Of a stretch of 64,000 bases of DNA, positions 25,606 to 35,485 are shown piece by piece. A model generated the notes under the pieces. That model had not been told where the DNA came from. It saw only the letters and a program-made list of their open reading frames with translations, and searched no databases. This stretch comes from Microbacterium sp. LCT-H2. Lineage in GTDB: Bacteria > Actinomycetota > Actinomycetes > Actinomycetales > Microbacteriaceae. Where the stretch lies: assembly GCF_001866135.1 (NCBI RefSeq), contig NZ_MODW01000002.1:310001-374000 (forward strand). Reading direction: 5' to 3'. Each line of letters starts with the position of its first letter. The stretch's first letter is position 1. Both the position numbers and the translations under genes were made by a program.

Positions 25606-27942
25606 ATGATGCCGGAATTCAATGCGGACTTCGCGGGCGAGATCAGGCTGGACGTCCGCGACTCCCGTCCCGACTGGTCGCCGTACGAGCTGCGGAAGGC
25701 GCCCGAGGGCGCTCCGAACGTCCTCGTGGTGCTCTACGACGACACCGGGCTCGCCTCCTGGTCGCCGTACGGCGGCCGGATCTCGATGCCGACCATGGAC
25801 CGTCTCGCCGCTGGCGGCCTCACCTACACGCAGTGGCACACCACGGCGCTGTGCTCCCCGACGCGGTCCACCATGCTCACGGGACGAAATCATCACGTCA
25901 ACCGCGCCGGCGTCATCATGGAGGGCACGAACGGCTTTCCCGGCTTCGCGGGACGGCTTCCCGCGGAGTGCGCGACGATCGGACAGGTGCTGCAGGAGAA
26001 CGGGTACAGCACGTTCTGGCTCGGCAAGAACCACAACGTCCCGGAGGAGGACATCGCTCCGGGCGGCAGCCGCTCGATGTGGCCGCTGCAGCTCGGGTTC
26101 GACCGCTTCTACGGATTCCTCGGCGGCGAGACGAACAACTGGTACCCGGACCTCGTGGAGGACAATCACTTCATCGAGCAGCCGTACGGCCCGGAGGAGG
26201 GGTACCACCTGTCCAAGGACCTCGCCGATCAGGCGCTCGCGATGATCAGGAACCAGCAGGCGTCGAATCCCTCGAAGCCGTGGTACATGTGGTTCTGCCC
26301 GGGGGCGAACCACGCGCCGCACCACGCTCCGCAGGAATACATCGACAAGTACAAGGGCGCGTTCGACGACGGCTACGATGCCTACCGCGACTGGGTGCTC
26401 GCCCGGATGATCGAGAAGGGCGTGCTGCCGGAGGGCACGCGGATGACGCCGTTCAACCCGCTGCCGGAGGACGCCGCGAACCCCGCCGACCACGTGCGTC
26501 CGTGGTCGGAGCTGAACGACGACGAGCGGAGGCTCTTCGCCCGGATGGCCGAGGTCTTCGCCGGTTTCTCCGAGTACACGGACGCACAGGTCGGGCGGAT
26601 CGTGGACTATCTGGAGGAGACGGGGCAGCTGGAGAACACGATCATCTTCTACTGCGCCGACAACGGCGCCTCCGGGGAGGGGTCGCCGGACGGCTCGGTG
26701 AACGAGAACAAGTTCTTCAACGGCTATCCCGACGACCTCGCCGAGAACCTCGCGATGATCGACACGCTCGGGTCCGCCGACACCTACAACCACTACCCGA
26801 CGGGGTGGGCGGCGGCGTTCTCCACCCCCTTCCAGATGTTCAAGCGGTACTCCCAGTACTCCGGCGGCACCTGCGACCCGATGGTCGTGCACTGGCCGAA
26901 GGGCATCGCCGCGAAGGGGGAGCTGCGCCACCAGTACCACCACTCGGTGGACGTCGTCGCGACGGTGCTCGACGTGATCGGCATCGAGATGCCGGAGTCG
27001 TTCCGTGGGGTGCCGCAGCGACCGCTCGACGGCGTCTCGATGCGATCTTCCTTCGACGCCGCGCCGGACGGGCCGACGACGAAGACGGTCCAGTACTACT
27101 CCATGCTCGGGACGAGGGGCATCTGGAAGGACGGCTGGAAGGCCGCCGCCGTGCACGCGCCGCTGAGCGGCAAGGGTCACTTCGATGATGACGTCTGGGA
27201 GCTGTACCACGTGGCGGAGGACCGCTCCGAGTCGGACGACCTGGCCGCGACCCACCCGGAGAAGCTGCAGGAGCTCATCTCCGCGTGGTTCGCGGAGGCG
27301 GAGGCGAACTTCGCGCTTCCGCTCGACGACCGGTCGGCCCGCGAGATCCTCACGGTCCCCAGGCCTCAGGCGGAAGAGCCCCGGGAACGGTACGTGTACT
27401 TCCCCGGCACCGCGGCGGTGCCGGAGAGCGTCGCGGTGAACATCCGCGGGCGCTCTTACAAGATCATCGCCGACGTGATCCTCGACGAGGGGGCGGAGGG
27501 CGTGCTGTTCGCCCACGGCTCTCGCTTCGGCGGGCACTCGCTGTTCCTCAAAGACAACAGACTCGTCTACGTGTACAACTTCCTCGGCATCCCACCGGAG
27601 CAGTCGTTCTCCTCCGACGAACTCACCCCGGGCCCGCACACCCTCGGCGTGGAGTTCGTCCGCGAGGGAGCGGGGGAGCACGGCGAGTCCGTCGGCACGG
27701 CCACGCTGTACGTCGATGATCGCGCCGTGGCGTCGGGTCCGATGCGGGCGCAGGTCGGGAAGTTCACGCTGTGCGGCGACGGTCTCTGCGTGGGGTGGGA
27801 CAGCGCCGACCCGGTGAGCGCCCAGTACCGCAACCCGTTCCCGTTCACCGGCGGCAAGCTGCTGGGCGTGGCGGTGGACGTGAGCACAGAGCAGTATCTC
27901 GATATGGAACTCGAGGCGGCGGCGATGCTGTCGCGGGAGTGA
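25606..27942 (+). CDS. Type I formylglycine sulfatase (arylsulfatase), copy 2
   Basis: The 778-residue enzyme is closely similar to the sulfatase at 14097: YDDTG metal motif (44-48), CSPTR with Cys83, CADNGASGEGSP, and the C-terminal beta-sandwich. No export signal is present. A double ATG occurs at 25606/25609; the second is better spaced (5 nt) from AAGGAG and would make the catalytic Cys residue 82. Formylglycine formation is presumably by the enzyme encoded 34 bp downstream. A half-site of palindrome A (CCCGGGTGA) overlaps the stop codon of the previous gene. Substrate range (aryl, alkyl or lipid sulfate) cannot be read from sequence. Confidence 0.94.
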   Translation: MMPEFNADFAGEIRLDVRDSRPDWSPYELRKAPEGAPNVLVVLYDDTGLASWSPYGGRISMPTMDRLAAGGLTYTQWHTTALCSPTRSTMLTGRNHHVNRAGVIMEGTNGFPGFAGRLPAECATIGQVLQENGYSTFWLGKNHNVPEEDIAPGGSRSMWPLQLGFDRFYGFLGGETNNWYPDLVEDNHFIEQPYGPEEGYHLSKDLADQALAMIRNQQASNPSKPWYMWFCPGANHAPHHAPQEYIDKYKGAFDDGYDAYRDWVLARMIEKGVLPEGTRMTPFNPLPEDAANPADHVRPWSELNDDERRLFARMAEVFAGFSEYTDAQVGRIVDYLEETGQLENTIIFYCADNGASGEGSPDGSVNENKFFNGYPDDLAENLAMIDTLGSADTYNHYPTGWAAAFSTPFQMFKRYSQYSGGTCDPMVVHWPKGIAAKGELRHQYHHSVDVVATVLDVIGIEMPESFRGVPQRPLDGVSMRSSFDAAPDGPTTKTVQYYSMLGTRGIWKDGWKAAAVHAPLSGKGHFDDDVWELYHVAEDRSESDDLAATHPEKLQELISAWFAEAEANFALPLDDRSAREILTVPRPQAEEPRERYVYFPGTAAVPESVAVNIRGRSYKIIADVILDEGAEGVLFAHGSRFGGHSLFLKDNRLVYVYNFLGIPPEQSFSSDELTPGPHTLGVEFVREGAGEHGESVGTATLYVDDRAVASGPMRAQVGKFTLCGDGLCVGWDSADPVSAQYRNPFPFTGGKLLGVAVDVSTEQYLDMELEAAAMLSRE

Positions 27943-27964
27943 TCGAACGGAGGGGGCCGAGGCC

Positions 27965-27970
27965 TAGCAT
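27965..27970 (+). promoter_or_regulatory. -10 box of leaderless FGE gene
   Basis: TAGCAT, spacer GAGGTC, ATG at 27977. This would allow expression independent of the sulfatase just upstream. Confidence 0.5.
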
Positions 27971-27976
27971 GAGGTC

Positions 27977-28870
27977 ATGACGGCGATGATCGAGATCCCC
28001 GGCGGAACGCTTCTCATGGGGTCGGACGAGTTCTACCCGGAGGAAGGACCAGTCCACGAGCGGCGCGTGGAGGCGTTCACGCTGGATCAGCATCCCGTGA
28101 CGAACCGCCAGTACGCCGCGTTCGTCGAGGACACCGGGTACGTCACGATCGCCGAGCGGCCGATGGACCCCGCCGACTATCCCGGCGTGCATCCGGACGA
28201 CCTCGTCCCCGGCGCCATGGTTTTCACACCGACCACCGGCCCCGTGGACCTGCGCGACTGGCGGCAGTGGTGGCGGTGGGAGCCGGGGGCGTCCTGGCGC
28301 CACCCGTTCGGGCAGGGGTCGTCGATCGACGACCGCCTCGACCATCCGGTCGTGCAGGTCGCGTATCCCGATGCCGCTGCCTACGCCGCGTGGGCCGGCA
28401 GGCGCCTGGCCACCGAGGCGGAGTGGGAATGGGCGGCGCGCGGTGGGCTCGTCGGTGCCCGCTTCGCCTGGGGTCAGGAGACGAAGCCGGACGGCACCCT
28501 CATGGCCGACACCTGGCAGGGTGCCTTCCCCTACCGGAACGACGGCGCAGACGGGTGGATCGGCACCGCTCCGGTCGCCTCGTTCCCCGCGAACGGCTAC
28601 GGCCTGCACGACATGATCGGCAACGTCTGGGAGTGGACGGACGACTACTGGACGCATCGCCACGTGCCGCCGGGTGCGGCGGGTGTCGACGCCGGTCAGC
28701 GCGCGAGCCTGTTGTCGTCCGAGCCCGGGTCACCCATCCCTCGCCGCGTGCTCAAAGGCGGCTCGCACCTCTGCGCCCCCGAATACTGCCTCCGCTATCG
28801 CCCCGCGGCGCGGTCGGCCCAGGCGGAGGACACCGCAATGACCCACATCGGCTTCCGCTGCGCTCTCTGA
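27977..28870 (+). CDS. Formylglycine-generating enzyme (SUMF1/FGE family)
   Basis: The 297-residue protein has the FGE-sulfatase fold motifs: MIEIPGGTLLMGSDEFYPEE at the start, HPVVQVAYPDAAAYAAWAGR, WEWAARGG and GNVWEWTDDYW. The active-site pair sits in KGGSHLCAPEYCLRYRPAAR (Cys266 and Cys271). The copper-dependent enzyme oxidises the Cys of CxPxR in sulfatases to formylglycine. No signal peptide, matching the cytoplasmic sulfatases at 14097 and 25606. It lies 34 bp after sulfatase 2. It is immediately followed by a convergent HAD gene and then a copper homeostasis operon. Confidence 0.95.
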   Translation: MTAMIEIPGGTLLMGSDEFYPEEGPVHERRVEAFTLDQHPVTNRQYAAFVEDTGYVTIAERPMDPADYPGVHPDDLVPGAMVFTPTTGPVDLRDWRQWWRWEPGASWRHPFGQGSSIDDRLDHPVVQVAYPDAAAYAAWAGRRLATEAEWEWAARGGLVGARFAWGQETKPDGTLMADTWQGAFPYRNDGADGWIGTAPVASFPANGYGLHDMIGNVWEWTDDYWTHRHVPPGAAGVDAGQRASLLSSEPGSPIPRRVLKGGSHLCAPEYCLRYRPAARSAQAEDTAMTHIGFRCAL

Positions 28871-28885
28871 CCGGTGTTCTCCGCC

Positions 28886-29818
28886 TCAGACGGAGTCGGG
28901 GAACACGGACGCCCAGTCGTCCTTCACGCTGACCACGGTGTAGCCCCGGTCGGCTGCGGCGTCCAGGGCCCGCTCGGCTCCCGTGTCGTAGGGGGTGTCG
29001 TCGCGGCCGCCATCGTCGTGATGGATCAGCAGTGCGAGCCCGGGCCGCGGGCCGCCGTGCGCGAAGTCGAGCATCGGCATGTCGCCGTTGGAGTTGCCGG
29101 CCGCCAGCAGCGGGCGCCGGCCGATCCGACTCCAGATCCGCACCGGCTTCTCCGGTCCGTCGTCGAAGAACGCCAGGGCCGAGGAGTAGCGGATGCTGGC
29201 ATCCTTCTCGTCGTAGGAGAGTCCGAGCGCCGAGCCGATCACCCGCTCGGGAGGGATGCCGTAGTTCGCCTGGGTCATCGGCCGCATGAAATCGCGCTCG
29301 CCGCCCGACACGATGTAGCACGTGAAGCCGTGGCTCTCGAGGTACCGCAGCAGCTCGACCATCGGGCGGTACACCGATTCGGCGTAGGGGCGGCCCAGGA
29401 GCGGGTGCTGGGCCGTGCGGTAGAACTCCGCCACGGAGCGGGCGTAGTCCTCCACGCTCACGCCGTCGGTCAGTCCCAGGAGCGCCTGGATGATGACTCC
29501 GAGGTCGGAGTCGTCGCCGGCGTAGTGCTTGTCGATCGCGGTGCCGAGCCAGGCGAGGTCACCGGTGACCGCTGCTCGGTAGGGCTGCCGGTCGGCCAGG
29601 GACGGGTCGCGGGTCGCCTCTTCGCGCCAGCGCTCGACGACGTAGTGCAGCTGGGTGGGCATGGGCTTCTCCGACCAGAGAGTGCCGTCGTTGTCGAACA
29701 CCGCGATGCGTTCGTCGACGGGGACGGCGTCGGTGCCCTCCGTCACGGCGGCGACGAACGCCTCGATCGTGCGCCGCGTGCCGGTGTCCCGCCAGGAAGC
29801 CAGAGGTGAGGAGTCCAT
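28886..29818 (-). CDS. HAD-family hydrolase (phosphoserine phosphatase-like)
   Basis: The 310-residue protein has HAD motif I IAVFDNDGTLW (nucleophile Asp42, acid Asp44), motif II in CYIVSGGERDFMRP, and motif IV in LLAAGNSNGDMPML, with a helical cap between. It is predicted to hydrolyse a small phosphomonoester in the cytoplasm. Genes of this type often sit beside actinobacterial sulfatases; the substrate is unknown. The ATG at 29818 is preferred: a GAAGAT -10-like box lies 7 nt upstream, and the palindrome B relative is about 52 bp upstream, as for the DUF6325 genes. A GTG at 29833 would add 5 residues. Converges with the FGE gene. Confidence 0.87.
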   Translation of the reverse strand: MDSSPLASWRDTGTRRTIEAFVAAVTEGTDAVPVDERIAVFDNDGTLWSEKPMPTQLHYVVERWREEATRDPSLADRQPYRAAVTGDLAWLGTAIDKHYAGDDSDLGVIIQALLGLTDGVSVEDYARSVAEFYRTAQHPLLGRPYAESVYRPMVELLRYLESHGFTCYIVSGGERDFMRPMTQANYGIPPERVIGSALGLSYDEKDASIRYSSALAFFDDGPEKPVRIWSRIGRRPLLAAGNSNGDMPMLDFAHGGPRPGLALLIHHDDGGRDDTPYDTGAERALDAAADRGYTVVSVKDDWASVFPDSV

Positions 29819-29859
29819 GACCGCGATCTTCACAGGCCCGGCGACGGATGCCGAGCGTC

Positions 29860-29879
29860 CCTCACCCGGAGCGGACGAG
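29860..29879. promoter_or_regulatory. Island palindrome B, degenerate site 2
   Basis: CCTCACCCGGAGCGG is identical over 15 nt to palindrome B at 23311, then diverges (ACGAG instead of GTGAG). Equivalent centre 29870, about 52 bp upstream of the HAD start codon, which appears leaderless. Confidence 0.5.
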
Positions 29880-29905
29880 TCCCGCTGCGGCCCGGGCGTG
29901 CGGGA

Positions 29906-29922
29906 ATACCCTCGGAGGGTAT
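29906..29922. promoter_or_regulatory. CsoR-type copper operator 1
   Basis: ATACCCTC-G-GAGGGTAT, a perfect 8-bp inverted repeat of the A/T-flanked C-tract/G-tract type bound by CsoR. It lies at the upstream edge of the copZ -10 region (TAGAGT, 29922-29927). Confidence 0.75.
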
Positions 29923-29940
29923 AGAGTTGTGCCGAAGGAG

Positions 29941-29955
29941 TACCCCAGGGGGGTA
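29941..29955. promoter_or_regulatory. CsoR-type copper operator 2
   Basis: TACCCC-AGG-GGGGTA, a second CsoR-type box within the 5' untranslated region, ending 6 bp before the copZ ribosome binding site (AGGAAAGGA). Confidence 0.7.
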
Positions 29956-29972
29956 TCCCGAGGAAAGGAAGC

Positions 29973-30184
29973 ATGATGAGCACGAGCGAGTACCAGGTCA
30001 CCGGAATGACCTGCGGCCACTGCGAGATGGCGATCCGCGACGAGGTGTCGCGCATCCCCGGTGTCGAGGGTATCGATGTCAGCGCGCAGAGCGGGAGACT
30101 CGTGGTGCGCAGCTCCGCCCCCGTCGACGACACGGCCGTGCTGGCCGCCGTTGACGAGGCGGGCTACCAGGCGGTCCGGTCCTG

Positions 30185-30185
<1 letters not shown>
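29973..30185 (+). CDS. copZ: Copper chaperone, heavy-metal-associated domain
   Basis: The 70-residue protein is a single HMA domain with GMTCGHC (Cys14 and Cys17) near the N-terminus. It binds Cu(I) and hands it to the P-type ATPase encoded next. A double ATG (29973/29976) follows AGGAAAGGA. Its stop overlaps the copA start (TGATG). Two CsoR-type operators precede it, so induction by copper through CsoR is expected, although no csoR gene is in the window. Confidence 0.95.
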
Positions 30186-32440
<2,255 letters not shown>

Positions 32441-32463
32441 ACGAGAGACAGAGGAGTACCGAC

Positions 32464-32724
32464 ATGTCCGATTCCCCCGCAGGATCCTGCTGCAGCGTTC
32501 CGCGCCAGAGCGGCGTCTCCGCCGAAGGGCGCACCGACCTGCTCGCCGCGCCGGCCGAGGGCATGGCCGAATGCCCGGTGATGGCCGGCACACCGGTGGT
32601 GATCGCCACGGCCGAGGCCGCGGGGCTGTACCGCGACCACGAGGGCACGCGCTACTACTTCTGCTGCGCGGGCTGCGGGCCGGCGTTCGACGCCGATCCC
32701 GCGAAGTACACCAGGGCGGCCTGA
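32464..32724 (+). CDS. YHS domain-containing metal-binding protein
   Basis: The 86-residue protein has two Cys near the N-terminus (GSCCSVP), MAECPVMAGTPVV, and YYFCCAGCGPAFDADPAKYT, the pattern of a YHS/TRASH metal-binding domain. In other bacteria such domains are fused to CopB-like ATPases; here it is free-standing between copA and copB. Probably a copper-binding partner of one of the ATPases. The ATG at 32464 has AGGAG upstream; a GTG at 32437 overlapping the copA stop is a possible longer start. Confidence 0.85.
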   Translation: MSDSPAGSCCSVPRQSGVSAEGRTDLLAAPAEGMAECPVMAGTPVVIATAEAAGLYRDHEGTRYYFCCAGCGPAFDADPAKYTRAA

Positions 32725-32791
32725 GCCCCCACCCGTGCGGGGCCGCGACAGATCCGGCCCCGCACGGCATCATCGACGTTGGAGGGAAGAC

Positions 32792-34882
32792 ATGAGCACC
32801 TCGCATCACGACCATTCCGCGCACGGCCACCCCGTTGAAGCGGAGGCCGACACGCACGCGGACCACACCGGCCACGGCGGTCACGGGGGACATGGCGGTC
32901 ACGGCGACCACGTCGCGCAGTTCCGGCGGCTGTTCTGGATCATGCTCGTCCTGGCCGTGCCGACCGTGCTGCTCTCGGGCATGTTCGCGATGATCGTGGG
33001 CTACCCGCTTCCCGACATCCCGGGCCTGGTCTGGGTGTCGCCGGTCCTCGGCACGGTCATGTACGTGTGGGGAGGCAAGCCGTTCCTCACCGGCGCCGTC
33101 AGCGAGATCCGTGCGCGGCAGCCCGGCATGATGCTGCTCATCGGGCTCGCGATCACCGTGGCATTCGTCGCGTCGTGGGGAGCGAGCCTCGGCCTGCTGC
33201 ATCATGAGCTCGATTTCTGGTGGGAGCTCGCGCTCCTCATCGTGATCATGCTGCTCGGGCACTGGATCGAGATGCGGTCGCTGGCGCAGACCACCTCCGC
33301 CCTCGACTCGTTGGCCGCGCTGCTGCCGGACGAGGCCGAGCGCGTCGAGGGCGATCAGGTCGTGCGAGTCGCCCCGTCGGACCTCCGCGTGGGCGATGTC
33401 GTCGTGGTGCGTCCCGGCGGCAGCATCCCCGCCGACGGGCGGATCGTGGACGGCCGCGCCTCGATGGACGAGTCCATGGTGACGGGGGAGTCCCGCACCG
33501 TCACCCGGACGACCGGCGATCCGGTGACCGCGGGAACCGTCGCCACCGACTCCGGCCTCCGCGTGGAGATCACCGCGACCGGAGACGATACGACGCTCGC
33601 GGGCATCCAGCGGCTCGTGACGGAAGCGCAGAACTCCTCGTCCCGCGCACAGCGTCTGGCCGATACGGCCGCCGGCTGGCTGTTCTGGTTCGCGCTCGGT
33701 GCTGCCGCGATCACCGCGGTGGTGTGGAGCGCGGTCGGCCTGCCGGACGACGCCGTGATCCGCACGATCACCGTGCTCGTGATCGCCTGCCCGCACGCGT
33801 TGGGCCTGGCCATCCCGCTCGTCGTCTCGATCGCGACCGAGCGCGCGGCCCGTGGCGGCGTGCTGGTGAAGGACCGGCTGGCCCTGGAGAGCATGCGTAC
33901 CGTCGACACCGTGCTGTTCGACAAGACCGGCACGCTGACCAAGGGCGAGCCCGTCGTCTCCGCGGTGTCGGTGGCCGGTGCGGAGACCGCGGAGGAGGTG
34001 CTGGCGCTCGCCGCGGCCGCCGAGGCCGACAGCGAGCATCCGCTGGCGAAGGCCATCGTCCGGGCCGCTCGCGACAGGGAGCTCCGCGTGCCGGCGAGCC
34101 GCGACTTCTCGTCCTCGCCGGCAGTGGGGGTGACCGCGACGGTGGACGGTGCCGTGATCCGCGTCGGCGGCCCGCACCTGCTCACGGAGGAGGATGCCCG
34201 CGAGCTGCCCGTCGCGGAAGGGTGGCGTGCGGACGGCGCGATCATCCTGCACGTGCTGCGGGACGGCCGCGTCATCGGGGCGCTCAAGCTCGCGGACGAG
34301 GTGCGTCCGGAGTCGCGGGACGCGGTCGATGCGCTGCATGCGCTCGGCGTCCAGGTCGTGATGATCACCGGCGACGCGGAAGCCGTCGCGCACACCGTCG
34401 CGGCCGACCTCGGCATCGACCGTGTGTTCGCCGGCGTCCGGCCGGAGGACAAGGCCGCGAAGGTGCAGGAGCTGCAGCGTGAGGGCCGCAAGGTCGCGAT
34501 GGTGGGTGACGGCGTGAACGACGCCCCCGCGCTCGCTCAGGCCGACGTGGGCCTGGCGATCGGCGCCGGCACGGACGTGGCGATCGCCTCCGCCGGCGTG
34601 ATCCTCGCCGGAGACGACCCGCGTGCGGTGCTGTCGGTGATCGAGCTCTCCCGCGCCTCGTACCGGAAGATGAGGCAGAACCTCTGGTGGGCGGCCGGGT
34701 ACAACCTGCTCTCCGTCCCGCTCGCCGCGGGTGTGCTCGCTCCGATCGGGTTCGTGCTGCCGATGTCGGTCGGCGCGGTGCTCATGTCGCTGTCGACGAT
34801 CGTGGTGGCGCTCAATGCGCAGCTGCTGCGGCGGCTCGATCTCCGTCCGGAGGTCGTCACCGCGGACATCCTGCAGCGCTGA
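32792..34882 (+). CDS. copB: Copper P1B-type ATPase with CPH motif
   Basis: The 696-residue protein lacks an HMA domain but has a His-rich N-terminus (residues 5-40, about 14 His). It has six to eight membrane helices, actuator MVTGESRTV, metal-site motif CPH (333-335), phosphorylation Asp377 in DKTGTLTKG, SEHPLAKAI and GDGVNDAPAL. The CPH motif marks the CopB (P1B-3) subgroup linked to Cu(II)/Cu(I) export. The ATG at 32792 follows GGAGGGAAG. Last gene of the copper operon. Confidence 0.94.
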   Translation: MSTSHHDHSAHGHPVEAEADTHADHTGHGGHGGHGGHGDHVAQFRRLFWIMLVLAVPTVLLSGMFAMIVGYPLPDIPGLVWVSPVLGTVMYVWGGKPFLTGAVSEIRARQPGMMLLIGLAITVAFVASWGASLGLLHHELDFWWELALLIVIMLLGHWIEMRSLAQTTSALDSLAALLPDEAERVEGDQVVRVAPSDLRVGDVVVVRPGGSIPADGRIVDGRASMDESMVTGESRTVTRTTGDPVTAGTVATDSGLRVEITATGDDTTLAGIQRLVTEAQNSSSRAQRLADTAAGWLFWFALGAAAITAVVWSAVGLPDDAVIRTITVLVIACPHALGLAIPLVVSIATERAARGGVLVKDRLALESMRTVDTVLFDKTGTLTKGEPVVSAVSVAGAETAEEVLALAAAAEADSEHPLAKAIVRAARDRELRVPASRDFSSSPAVGVTATVDGAVIRVGGPHLLTEEDARELPVAEGWRADGAIILHVLRDGRVIGALKLADEVRPESRDAVDALHALGVQVVMITGDAEAVAHTVAADLGIDRVFAGVRPEDKAAKVQELQREGRKVAMVGDGVNDAPALAQADVGLAIGAGTDVAIASAGVILAGDDPRAVLSVIELSRASYRKMRQNLWWAAGYNLLSVPLAAGVLAPIGFVLPMSVGAVLMSLSTIVVALNAQLLRRLDLRPEVVTADILQR

Positions 34883-34912
34883 GCGCCACCACGCCGCCGT
34901 CTCGGTCCCGGC

Positions 34913-35485
34913 TCAGCGCCGACGGCCGAGGCGGCGGAGAGCGCGGACGCTCAGGACCGCCGTCAGCACCCAGGGCCCCACGACGATGATCGGGTCGAGC
35001 CAGGTGTGCCGGAGATCGATGCGGCCGCGTCCGAACCGCGACGCGAGCGGACGATGCTGCGGTTCCGCGAGGACGCCGGTCTGCGTGATGGGGTCGTCCG
35101 GCCGCCGGGTGATAAGGGAGCGGGCGTGCGCGGTCACGGCATCGACGCGGTCGCCCAGCACGAGCAGCAGCCAGCGGGTGTTCTTCGTCTCGCTGAACCG
35201 GTCGTAGGCCACGCGCCGGATGGCGCCGGACAGGCCGTGCAGCGGCTGGGCGGTGCCCCAGACGGGAGGCAGCATCCCGTGCTCGATCGAGCGCTCGCGA
35301 CCGCGGTCGGGGCCCTGACGCTCGGGGAGGTCCCAATGCGCGCCGGTGTCGCCGACATCCTCCAGCTGCTGCCAGGTGCGGCGGTGCTCGGGGGCGAGGT
35401 CGGCGCCCCAGCCCGGGATCCGGGCACGCAGCTCATCGGGGGTCGGTGCGGGGATGGGTCGGGATCCTTCGTACGGCATGGTCAT
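34913..35485 (-). CDS. Hypothetical protein with one C-terminal membrane helix
   Basis: The 190-residue protein has a hydrophilic, Trp/Pro-rich first half (DLPERQGPDRGRERSIEHGM), a region with RWLLLVLGDRVDAVTAHARS, and a hydrophobic segment near the C-terminus (WLDPIIVVGPWVLTAVLSVR) followed by a basic tail. I do not recognise a family. The ATG at 35485 overlaps the stop codon of the zinc dehydrogenase gene (ATGA), so the two are translationally coupled and probably functionally linked; the ATG at 35479 is an alternative start. Confidence 0.65.
   Translation of the reverse strand: MTMPYEGSRPIPAPTPDELRARIPGWGADLAPEHRRTWQQLEDVGDTGAHWDLPERQGPDRGRERSIEHGMLPPVWGTAQPLHGLSGAIRRVAYDRFSETKNTRWLLLVLGDRVDAVTAHARSLITRRPDDPITQTGVLAEPQHRPLASRFGRGRIDLRHTWLDPIIVVGPWVLTAVLSVRALRRLGRRR

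Noticed and set aside
14097..27942. Sulfatase paralogues as ends of a composite mobile element
   Set aside because: They are in opposite orientation, differ throughout, and no transposase or terminal repeat is present.
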